From Phragmites australis (Eukaryota; Streptophyta; Magnoliopsida; Poales; Poaceae): a stretch of 64,000 nucleotides of DNA. Positions 56,240 to 64,000 of the stretch are shown here, in pieces. The notes beneath the pieces are model-generated. The model searched no databases and was not told the DNA's origin. It saw only the letters and a list, made by a program, of their open reading frames with translations. Positions within the stretch are counted from its first letter, which is position 1. Every line of letters begins with the position of its first letter. The translations under genes were made by a program, and so were the position numbers. Location: assembly GCF_958298935.1 (NCBI RefSeq), contig NC_084929.1, forward strand, positions 29,081,501 through 29,145,500, written 5' to 3'.

Positions 56240-57592
56240 ATGGCCGCGCGCCTCCTCCTCCTCCTCGCCGTCACGGGGGCCCTCGCCTTCCCCGCGGCAG
56301 GGGAGATCAAGACGGAGTCCTTCCGGGAGGACCGGCGCTCGTCCATCATGTTCGAGAAGTTCGGCTTCTCCCAGTCCGGCGCGGTCAGGATCGTCGTCTC
56401 CGGCGCCGCCGTATCTTCCCCCATCGCGCGGGCGGACCCCAAGCATCTAGGATTTTTCCTCCTATCTGACGAGTCCCTCGTCCACGCCATCTACGAGGCG
56501 CAGGAGGGGCCCACGGCGGAGAAGCGCGCGGCGGCGGCCGGCGGCGACGACCCCGAGGCCGCCTCCGGGTGCGTGCTCTCGAGCCCCTACGTGAAGAAGC
56601 TCTTCACCTTCCACGACATGGAAGGCGGTCACTACAACAAGTCCTTCCCGGTCACCCACCCTGACGAGTACACCCTCTTCTTCGCCAACTGCGAGCCGGA
56701 GTCGCTCGTCACCATGCGCGTCCGCACCGAGATGTACAACGTCAAAGCGGACGGCTCCAAGGACTACCTCCCCGTCGGCCAGGCCCCCGTGCCGGCCATC
56801 TACGGCTTCTTCGCCTTCTGCTACGTTGCGTTCCTGGCCGCATGGGGGTACCTCACCCTCTCCCGCGACCGCGTCTCGGCGTACCAGATCCACCACCTCA
56901 TGTCCGGCCTCCTCGTCGCGCGCCTGCTCTACTGCCTCTCCGCCGCCGAGGACCAGCACTACATCCGCGTCACCGGGACGCCGCACGGCTGGGACGTGGC
57001 CTTCTACCTCTTCCAGCTCGTGAAAGGTGTCATCTTGTTCGCGGTGATCGCGCTGGTCGGCACCGGGTGGTCGTTCTTGAAGCCGGTCTTGCAGGACAGG
57101 GAGAAGAAGGTGCTCATGGCCGTGATCCCGCTGCAGGTCACCGCGAACATCGCCGCCGCGGTGATTGGGGAGACCGGGCCTTTCTTGCAGGATTGGGTGA
57201 CATGGAACCAGATCTTGCTGTTCGTGGATGTTGCGTGCTGCTGCGCAGTGCTCTTCCCTGTTGTGTGGTCGATCCGGTCGCTCCGTGAGACTTCCAAGAC
57301 AGATGGCAAGGCGGCGCGGAACCTCTCCAAGCTCACTCTGTTCCGGCAGTTCTACGTCGTAGTGATTGGGTACTTGTACTTCACTAGGATCGTCGTGTAT
57401 GCGCTCAAGACTATTGCCAGTTACAAGTACCGGTGGGTGAGCATCTTGGCAGAGGAGGTGGCCACCATGGCGTTCTACTTGTTCATGTTCTACACGTTCA
57501 GGCCGGCCGAGAAGAGCAAGTACTTTTCTCTCGATGACGATGAAGAGGAGGCTGCGGAGATGGTGCTCCGGGAAGAGGAGTTCGAGCTGTGA
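56240..57592 (+). CDS. Seven-membrane-span receptor-like protein, CAND6/7-like (GOST/lung-7TM family), 450 aa
   Basis: Members of this family enter the secretory pathway, have a lumenal or extracellular N-terminal domain and seven C-terminal membrane spans. In plants they were listed as candidate G-protein-coupled receptors (CAND6/CAND7), and animal relatives act in Golgi/endosome traffic. Seen here: a signal peptide (residues 1-21, MAARLLLLLAVTGALAFPAA), a lumenal domain to about 183 with the family motif GFFLLSDES and paired cysteines, then spans near 184-207, 215-235, 251-280, 291-311, 325-345, 371-389 and 402-420. Conserved pieces include YQIHHLMSGLL and an acidic tail (DDDEEEAAEMVLREEEFEL). 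The gene is uninterrupted and intron-free, with a strong start context. The long antisense frames are GC shadows. True receptor activity is unproven for the plant proteins. Confidence 0.93.
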   Translation: MAARLLLLLAVTGALAFPAAGEIKTESFREDRRSSIMFEKFGFSQSGAVRIVVSGAAVSSPIARADPKHLGFFLLSDESLVHAIYEAQEGPTAEKRAAAAGGDDPEAASGCVLSSPYVKKLFTFHDMEGGHYNKSFPVTHPDEYTLFFANCEPESLVTMRVRTEMYNVKADGSKDYLPVGQAPVPAIYGFFAFCYVAFLAAWGYLTLSRDRVSAYQIHHLMSGLLVARLLYCLSAAEDQHYIRVTGTPHGWDVAFYLFQLVKGVILFAVIALVGTGWSFLKPVLQDREKKVLMAVIPLQVTANIAAAVIGETGPFLQDWVTWNQILLFVDVACCCAVLFPVVWSIRSLRETSKTDGKAARNLSKLTLFRQFYVVVIGYLYFTRIVVYALKTIASYKYRWVSILAEEVATMAFYLFMFYTFRPAEKSKYFSLDDDEEEAAEMVLREEEFEL

Positions 57593-59284
57593 AGAGATGC
57601 AGCGATTCATTACAATGGTTGAACAGAGCCGCGGGATTAGTCTCTGCACCACGTTCGTTTGATCTTTCCTCCCTGTGATCTTGATCACACTTTACAAATG
57701 CCAGGATATAGCTCATAGTGATGTATGTACTGCAGGGATGTGAGATTATTTTGTTCCTTTTGTAGATTCAGATTTTACTAATGAAACGCAGATTACTTAA
57801 CTTATATTATGTTCAGTTCTTGCTTGTATTGCAATGTAGGAAAAACTAAATGAACAACAACTACTGCTGTTTCGGCATTGTTTGAAATCTGCTGCATTAT
57901 TTCTGGTAAGCAGTCATGTCATTTTGGCATGTTTGACTTCTTCTGCTTCTTCTGTTATACTACTAGCAGTTGATGTGATATTCTACTCGGATGATTGTCC
58001 ACTCATCGCCATTGAAGTCCCGTCATTCATTTTCCTGTCTGCCTTGTTCTACATCTTTTGAATACATGCAATGCTTTGCTATTTGCAAGTTTGCAAATTT
58101 TTCATGTTTGTAATTTGCGAGCTTTGGTCAAATACTATCATTGCCTCTTGGGACTACGGTCTATGGTCACACTCATACTGGCATGATTAAGGGGAAGGAA
58201 ATTAAAATTAGACAAAGCATTGCTGGTTTCCAGTTGAGCATGTGTAATGGATGGGACAACTTGCTTATGCTTGGTAGTGTATCACTGTCCAGCTTTTTTT
58301 AGCATGGCTGGTTGGGCATTGACAACACATGTTGGGATCATTCAATTTCAAGTCCCTAACTACTACAAACAACCAGAAACCTCAAGGAAAATGAAGGGTA
58401 AAAAGCAAGGCAGGGTCTGGTCGATGAGCCTAATGATCTATTATTCCATTCCTAACTAAAAGCAACAATGCAAAGGCCTGAGGCTCCTCTTGGTCTTGCG
58501 AGTTGTGTTCCCCATGTTGAAGTTGCTACCATATTCAATTATAAGTTTATATTATATCTAAATAAAATCTTTGCTGGCAGGTAGTCAAATGCAGGTCTGA
58601 ATTTTATGTTCAGATGCGTCCACTATCCTCGGATCACAATTTGTTGTTGTCATAGTAGACTAATATGAACCCAATTAAGTTCGTAAAAATGCACGTTACT
58701 GTCATGTAAATTGGTCATGTTGCCCACAATAGTATAAACAGAAATTTGAGTGGCCAAAGTGGTATTTACCGGATACATCTTCTGGTGCATCAGAAGAGTG
58801 GGAAGCATATTAGTTTGCACTTCTGAAACGGTGCATCTGGTCATGTCTCGCTATCTTTTGACGAGATCATTGTCGGCGACTAGAATGAGAACAGGGGCTA
58901 GTTTGGTGCAGGCAGTTTTAGGCGGGTGGTTGCCAATGCCAACTGACACCAAAGGCTGGAATCAATCAATTCCTTTCGATCCACACCGCACCTAATTGTT
59001 CCTTCTTTTTTACCGGCTGATTGCCGGATTCCATTGGGAACAAAGCACTAGAGTACTGGACTACTGGTAGTGGTAGTGTTACTATTTTTGTTCAAGCTTG
59101 AAGTGCACTCAACTATGTGACGAGGGCGGGGCAAACAGTAGACGGTGACGTACCAGCCCACGAGATGTTGAGAGGCTTCGATCTCAAAAGGGCCGTGAGG
59201 TGGTCCTGTAGAGAAGCTTCGATCTCAAAAGGGGCAGGGTATGCAGCAGTTTTTACCGCGCGGGCGCGGCTGATGTGTGTAGCA
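57593..59284. other. 3' flank of the 7-TM gene and intergenic DNA
   Basis: Transcript end signals probably lie near 57780 (aatgaaacg in an AT-rich, T-rich context). No further gene is recognised up to the MULE. 59170-59236 holds a short direct repeat (gaggcttcgatctcaaaagg, 44 bases apart). Confidence 0.45.
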
Positions 59285-59401
59285 GGCCTCGAGCCGACGT
59301 ATGCTCGGCGCGAGTTTTTTTTATTTTTTTATTTTTTTATTAAAAATTTAAATAAATAGATTTCTTGTGAAAAAAATTGTAAAATTAAACGTCTACAGCT
59401 C

Positions 59402-59580
59402 TTGAGAGGGTTGCAGCCATCTAAGAGAGTGGTTAGACCAGCTTACCGCTATCTGAGAGGGCGGCAGGAGGTGCCCACCCGAGCTGAGGCCTTACCGCCC
59501 CTGAGAGGGCGGGTATGGCTCCTTGCCGCTCTCTCAGAGGACGGTAAGGTGGCTGCTTGCCCGCCTCCACTCCCTTGCTC
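59402..59580. repeat. Subterminal inverted-word cluster of MULE copy 2
   Basis: At least five variants of ctctcagagagg/gagagggcgg occur in 180 bases, several followed by (a)ggtaag. Copy 1 has the same cluster at 6295-6420, and the window end has it in inverse orientation. These are probable transposase-binding sites. Confidence 0.55.
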
Positions 59581-59586
59581 CCTCTC

Positions 59587-59593
59587 TATAAAA
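59587..59593 (+). promoter_or_regulatory. TATA box of MULE copy 2
   Basis: TATAAAA, followed by a purine-rich leader (gaggagagg repeats, 59640-59692) and a 5'UTR splice donor CCG/GTAAGT at 59741. The acceptor TTTTCAG is at 60233. Confidence 0.65.
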
Positions 59594-60235
59594 AGCCCAA
59601 AAATAAAGTAAAATTCATATTTTATTCTGAAAAAAGAAAAAACTCTGAAGAGGGAGGAGAGGAGAAGAGAGGAGAGGAGAGGAAGAGAGCGCCGCAAAGC
59701 CTTGCTGCATTTGATCCGTGGATTTGAAGATCACTTTCCGGTAAGTTCTTCTATACCTTTATTGTTGTTAATTAGTACAGTAGTAGTATATGACATAGGT
59801 TTTAGACATGTATGACCTAGGGTTTAGAAAATGCTATGTTTAGTAGAAAATTGTTAATTTTACTTACGGATAGTAGGATAGTAGTGAAATATAGAATATT
59901 ATTTGTAGTATGTTAGTTTTGAATATGTAGATTGTATAGAGTAATAATTATAGGGCAGTATTGTGTGACATAGGAACTAGTACTGTATGATAATAATATG
60001 ACCTAGGATGTAGTGTTTAGAAAATGATAGTATACTGTGAATATTAATTCCGACATGGTAGGATAGCTATTAAATATAGATTGTATAGAGTAATATTTGT
60101 AGGTAAGTTTGGGTATGATATTATTGAAAAACGTATTGTTATGTATGAATCGGTGTCGGTAAATTTTTTATCTCCGATACTGAGAAATATAGTTCGTCGG
60201 TCTTACATTGGTTATATTTGCGGATGTTTTCAGGG

Positions 60236-61360
60236 ATGATAGATAAATTAATTTTTCATATATATTATGGTGAGGGTGAAATTAGGTACGATCCTAATGG
60301 TGTAGATCTGTCTGAATTTCGTCATGTCATGAAGGGTCTTAGTAAAGCTAATGAGAGGACCATTGCGGGTGTGTGCAAGTGGCTCATGCGGTTTTTTCAA
60401 CTGGATCCGTAGCAACATGAGCTTAAGCTGAAAGCTGTCCTGAGTCGTACTAGTCATTGATACTTTGGCGAGCTTATTCCGATCGAAGCCACATCAACTT
60501 GGAGGCAGTATATAGATATATCTTGTGAACGTGGTCTGCCTCTAATTTTGTTAGCTGAGGCATACCTGAAAGATCAAATGGAGGTGAACTCTGCGAAAGC
60601 AGTAGCGGGACCAAGTGAGGCAGTGGAAGATGAATCAGATCTAGTTAATGTCAGGACCAGGGCAGATGTTGGAGATATTCCTGAGATGCAACCGATGGGT
60701 GTAGCCGATGAAGGGGAGCATATCCCTAGCATCATTGAAGATATGGGGTTGGAGGAAAGTCTTGCCGATGGGGATTCATCTGACGAGGAGGGTAATGCTC
60801 AAGTGCCTGCAGAGTGGAGAGATCATGACTTTTCAAAGCTGGTGGTTAGCGAGGCTGATCGGATACTGTGACAGTATCATGAGAACGAGGTGTCTCAGGG
60901 TGCTATATACCCTACAAAGGAGGCAATTATTGGTGCAGTTAAATTCTGGTCGCTGTCTCTTCGGAGGCAGTTCAAGGTTGTTAAATCCAGTAAAAGGGAG
61001 TATGATGTGAACTGTTTGGTACCTCAATGTCCTTGACGGGTGCACGCATTCAGAGGAAAATGGGTAGATTACTGGCAGTGCTCAATAGTCAAGGAACATA
61101 ATTGTCACATTGAGGAAATAGAGTTCGCACACCGGAACCTGTCATCTACCTTTATTGCTAATGTTATGTACGAGGAGATTGTGGATAATCTAAGGTATGA
61201 GCCACGATTAATAATCCGTGCTATTGAGCAAAGATTCTAGTACACAATAAACTATGCGAAGGCATGGAGGATGAAACAGAAGGCTATTGAGATGAGGTTC
61301 GGAACATATGAAGATTCATATCACAATCTACCTCGTCAATTAGCCACAATACCGCCTTAG
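60236..61360 (+). pseudogene. MURA-like transposase N-terminal region, copy 2
   Basis: After the acceptor the frame starts ATG at 60236 (MIDKLIFHIYYGEGEIRYD) and stays in one phase for 1.1 kb. It runs through GVDLSEFRHVMKGLSKANERT, an acidic linker (60600-60830), FWSLSLRRQFKVVKSSKREY, VHAFRGKWVDYW, HNCHIEEIEF and VDNLRYEPRLIIRAIEQRF to MKQKAIEMRFGTY. This is the MuDR-type DNA-binding half of a Mutator transposase. Six in-frame stops break it: 60410, 60458, 60869, 61034, 61238 and 61358 (first bases). No frameshift is seen. The DDE catalytic domain is absent; the sequence passes directly into PMD C-terminal coding DNA. Confidence 0.75.
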
Positions 61361-62340
61361 GCAAGGGGTGCACCTCAGTGCGTCGGATGTCGTGGGCTTC
61401 GTCAAGCGGATTTTCGACGAGACCGTGCGAGCTTTGAAGCTTACCTCATGCCGGTCCACCACAGACGTAGTTGGAGCGCCTCCCAGGTCTAGTGGGATCC
61501 ACGCCGAGTCGACCCGGAGGTCAGATGTGCACCGCCATTCATCGGTGTCGGCACCCACACGACCCCTTTTACCACGTCAAGCAGGCTCGGAGCAAATAGG
61601 TACGAATTTTTAATTCACATGGCGTTGAAATATATTCGTTTCTTACTGGTACAATGATTTTTAAACAAATATTAGGTGCAGCTACACATGCCTCGACGTA
61701 ACCTCGTAGACCGAGCACTGTGCCTCCACCCTCATGTACTGGGCGCCACTTCATCCCCGTATTCAATATATTCAGCAAATTCATCTAATATTGTCCACAG
61801 GTTATTTCGGTAATGAGGCCGGCCCATCTTCAGCTGCCCCGCGCCCGATCCCACCAGCACCGTTCGAGCCATACTACGCCATGCCCGCCTGGCTATCTTC
61901 TGCTGCACCGGCATACCACATAGTTACAATTGTGCTTTTTGTACTACTACTTTCATTTCCATATTGTCTATATATAATATAATTATTTGTTCGTAGGCCC
62001 CTCCAGCCAGTACACATAGACGCCAGCAGATCCTTCACAGTCCTCGTACCCTAGTCAGGAGGATGAGGCTGGCCCGAACCCCGCTTACGACCTCGTTCGG
62101 GACTTCTTCGGGGGCACACCTGACTACGACATTCTCCAGCGGTCCCAGGTACCTAGTGCTCCACTTCGGACACAGCCCACGCAGGATGAGGCCTTGACAC
62201 CGGTGCTTCCTACTAGGCCTACCAGATAGGTCGGTCCACTCGACCCCCTCACCTACTCCAGGGGCCACGTGAGGGTCAACCAGTGGCATCAGGACCATGA
62301 TGGGGGGCACGGCCAACGGTAGCGGGGGAGACAGCAATAG
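61361..62340 (+). pseudogene. PMD C-terminal coding region, copy 2
   Basis: Exons with GT-AG borders (donor 61600, acceptor before 61676) give a piece ending PPFIGVGTHTTPF joined to VQLHMPRRNLVDRALCL, recalling the HMPxRVxRQFG block near the end of plant mobile domains. Further exons follow acceptors near 61800 and 61996: a Pro-rich part (GPSSAAPRPIPPAPFEPYYAM) and an acidic tail (YPSQEDEAGPNPAYDLVRDFFGG). It holds the part of the PMD that copy 1 lacks and lacks the part that copy 1 holds. Confidence 0.55.
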
Positions 62341-62959
62341 GATTTTACATTTGTTTTTGTAACTTATATATGCATATTCGATTCATGATGTACTTTTATG
62401 TATTCGGACGCGTGTAATCTTTATGGTCCACTTAGCATGTCATAACTGCATTTCTTATTCTAATGTGATGGCACGCTAGTTGTATTTCTTAATCCGACAT
62501 GACCACACGCTACATTCTATCATCCTCACCCATGTATGAACCGTTCACGACAGACCTAGAAAAATATATCTTACACTACTTATACACGAAGTGACTGCTC
62601 ACTTACTATGTCGGGAGTGTAACTTTAATCACGAAGTCACCACACTACTAAACTTTAACCATGAAATGATAACACATGTCTCCTTGCGCAGGCTTTAGAT
62701 AAGAAGTGACAACACCGGACAATTTTTACCACAAAATAAATGACAACACAGGTACCAATACATATAGAATCTCTGTCCATCATCAATGCCACAACTTTCT
62801 CATTCTTCAAGATGGAATCCAATGCTCATGCCACCCTCTGAGCCCTTCCACTCACTCCTTTCTTCAAGAGCGAATCCGATGCTCCTGCCTTCCCCCACCA
62901 TAAATAGCCGAACCTTCATACGTTGATGCACCACTCATTTCTCATATCTCTCAAGTGCA
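62341..62959. other. Spacer and promoter of the GRF gene in MULE copy 2
   Basis: AT-rich spacer. CATAAATAG at 62899-62906 is a good TATA box about 55 bases before the GRF start codon. Two repeated words, caatgctcatgccaccctct and cgatgctcctgccttccccc, lie just upstream. Confidence 0.5.
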
Positions 62960-63556
62960 ATGTCTTCCTCAGCTCCACCAAGCCCACCAAAGAAACATTA
63001 GGGTATTTTCATCCCTCAAGGGATCAAACCACCGATGTGCTTCTGTGGTGACCGTTGCAGGCTCCGCGAGTCGCATGATATCTCATATACCTATGGGCTA
63101 CGCTTCTTCATGTGTACCAACTACCAATATGACAAGCCTCAATATGGAACATATGAGTATCCACCAGTATAGCAACAAATATCAGCCATATCTTTGTCGA
63201 TTTCGCACCCTGTTTTACTAACCGCTCATCTTGTTCTATTTGTTCAGTCCCCTCCACCGCTCTGTGATTTTATTCAATGGCTTGACAATGAGCAAAATGA
63301 GGAACAGAAGCAGTGGGTCGACATGAACATGAGGTGGAGAAGGGAAGCTTACGCACGTCGGGAGTACGAGCAACAGCAAGAGGAACTTTGCCTAAAGCGG
63401 CAGGAAGAAGAGCGCATGAGGAAGGAGGCGCACGACCATATCGTAGCTCAGGCTTGGGAGGCTGAGAGGGCAAGGAAGCGGGAGAGAGCCCGCCGTGCTA
63501 AGGCGGCAGGTCCCGATGCCATCCGAAAGGGAAAATATCCTAGATACACTCAGTAG
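62960..63556 (+). CDS. GRF-type zinc-finger plus coiled-coil protein of MULE copy 2 (one internal stop)
   Basis: Two exons, 62960-63166 and 63248-63556, joined at CCACCA/GTATAG...TTCAG/TCCCC, give 172 codons in one frame. The first part has the GRF-like pattern MCFCGDRCRLRESHD, YGLRFFMCTNY, then PPLCDFIQWLDNEQ across the intron. The rest is a highly charged coiled coil (RREAYARREYEQQQEELCLK, then MRKEAHDHIVAQAWEAERAR) ending in a basic tail. GRF fingers bind single-stranded nucleic acid in known proteins, and similar small genes travel in plant MULEs and other transposons; the role here is unknown. A TAG at 62999-63001 (codon 14) interrupts the frame, so it is a probable pseudogene unless translation starts later. 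Confidence 0.6.
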
Positions 63557-64000
63557 AGAGTATCTAATGTAACCCGACATACTTTCACTTCCTAAGGCAT
63601 GTTCTGATTAGGAGCGACGCACTAATAAGTAGGTCTTAGTGCGAATCGTACATGCCACCTTCTTTTTCTCGTCGTGTCGTCGTGGTTACAGTCTCATGTA
63701 ATGTTTTCCACCATATGTTTAATCTTATGTTTGTCGCCGTTCACAACCTCATACCCGCGTAATATACTGCGAGTGCTTCACATATACAATTTGTTCACAA
63801 ATACTGATTTTTTTATTCTCCGACAATTACGTGACATACTCCAAATTCTTGCTTCCTCATTATACCGTTTTCACTACTCTTCAACCTTCTTAATTCCAAA
63901 TTTTGTAATTCCCTATTTTAAATTTTGACGAAAAACACAAAATTTTGCAATTTTCGACAAAAAATATACCATTACCGCCCCCTCAGAGGGCGACTAGGTT
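63557..64000. other. Right part of MULE copy 2
   Basis: Non-coding AT-rich DNA with aaaattttg/caaaatttt inverted words. The window ends inside the inverted terminal cluster (accgccccctcagagggcg). Confidence 0.5.

Larger units (their letters stand above)
59285..64000 (+). mobile_element. Mutator-like element, MULE copy 2 (right end outside or at the window edge)
   Basis: The left end is shared with copy 1 (6190): poly-T/AT run, atttaaataaatagatt, then a cluster of tctgagagggcgg-type words. The last 40 bases of the window (attaccgccccctcagagggcg) are an inverted match to that cluster (ctgagagggcggtaag-type), with AT-rich DNA on their inner side, so the right inverted terminus lies here. Inside are a TATA box, a 5'UTR intron, MURA N-terminal and PMD pseudogenes, and a GRF-zinc-finger gene. 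The MURA catalytic DDE region is missing, so this copy is non-autonomous. Confidence 0.65.

Noticed and set aside
56462..57688. 408-codon frame antisense to the 7-TM gene
   Set aside because: High third-position GC keeps the antisense frame open. The sense frame has a signal peptide, seven spans and family motifs.
59285..64000. Helitron instead of MULE
   Set aside because: GRF fingers and PMDs can travel in other transposons, but the MURA DNA-binding region and inverted terminal clusters support a MULE. No Rep/helicase motif or CTRR hairpin end was seen.

Overview
The window looks like nuclear DNA of a grass (Poaceae, probably a panicoid relative). The GC-rich, intron-poor host exons, plant splice sites and dense nested transposons fit this: hAT, Mutator-like (MULE), Copia and Gypsy elements plus many small MITEs. 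Three intact host genes are supported; nearly everything else is transposon-derived or unassigned intergenic DNA. No rRNA, tRNA, CRISPR or bacterial-type operon was seen.

Host genes. (1) 17063-18181, minus: a single-exon membrane-associated kinase regulator (MAKR/BKI1 family), tied to receptor-kinase signalling at the plasma membrane. (2) 32617-37812, minus: a phosphatidate phosphatase of the lipin/PAH family. I resolved ten coding exons and a 5'UTR intron; they join to an open frame of 972 codons with the N-LIP and catalytic DVDGT domains. (3) 56240-57592, plus: a single-exon seven-membrane-span protein of the plant CAND6/7-like (GOST/lung-7TM) family. The three are separated by repeats and show no sign of a shared pathway.

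Repeat layout. 1-5.1 kb: MITE remnants, a fragment of the Copia LTR that is complete further on, a decayed Tat-type Gypsy-like region and a small hAT element. 6.2-12.9 kb: a decayed MULE carrying transposase (MURA) N-terminal sequence joined to a plant mobile domain (PMD). A 3.5-kb hAT with a perfect 8-bp target duplication lies inside its first MURA exon. 12.9-13.8 kb: a MITE-like element. 21.7-29.6 kb: an inverted-repeat element (possible Pack-MULE) split by a 6.3-kb Copia LTR retrotransposon in minus orientation. 31.5-32.0 kb: a third MURA fragment. 40.1-43.9 kb: a MITE split by a gag-protease-only Copia element. 45.4-46.9 kb: a foldback element with arms near 0.6 kb. 52.1-53.1 kb: two MITEs. 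54.1-55.6 kb: a solo LTR with six 77-79-bp tandem repeats. From 59.3 kb to the window end: a second MULE with MURA, PMD and a separate GRF-zinc-finger/coiled-coil gene that needs only one stop codon explained to be open.

The most informative part is the MULE family, represented by three copies. Comparing them shows the reading frames, introns, promoter and deletion joints, and that most of the checkable disabling stops are C-to-T or G-to-A changes.
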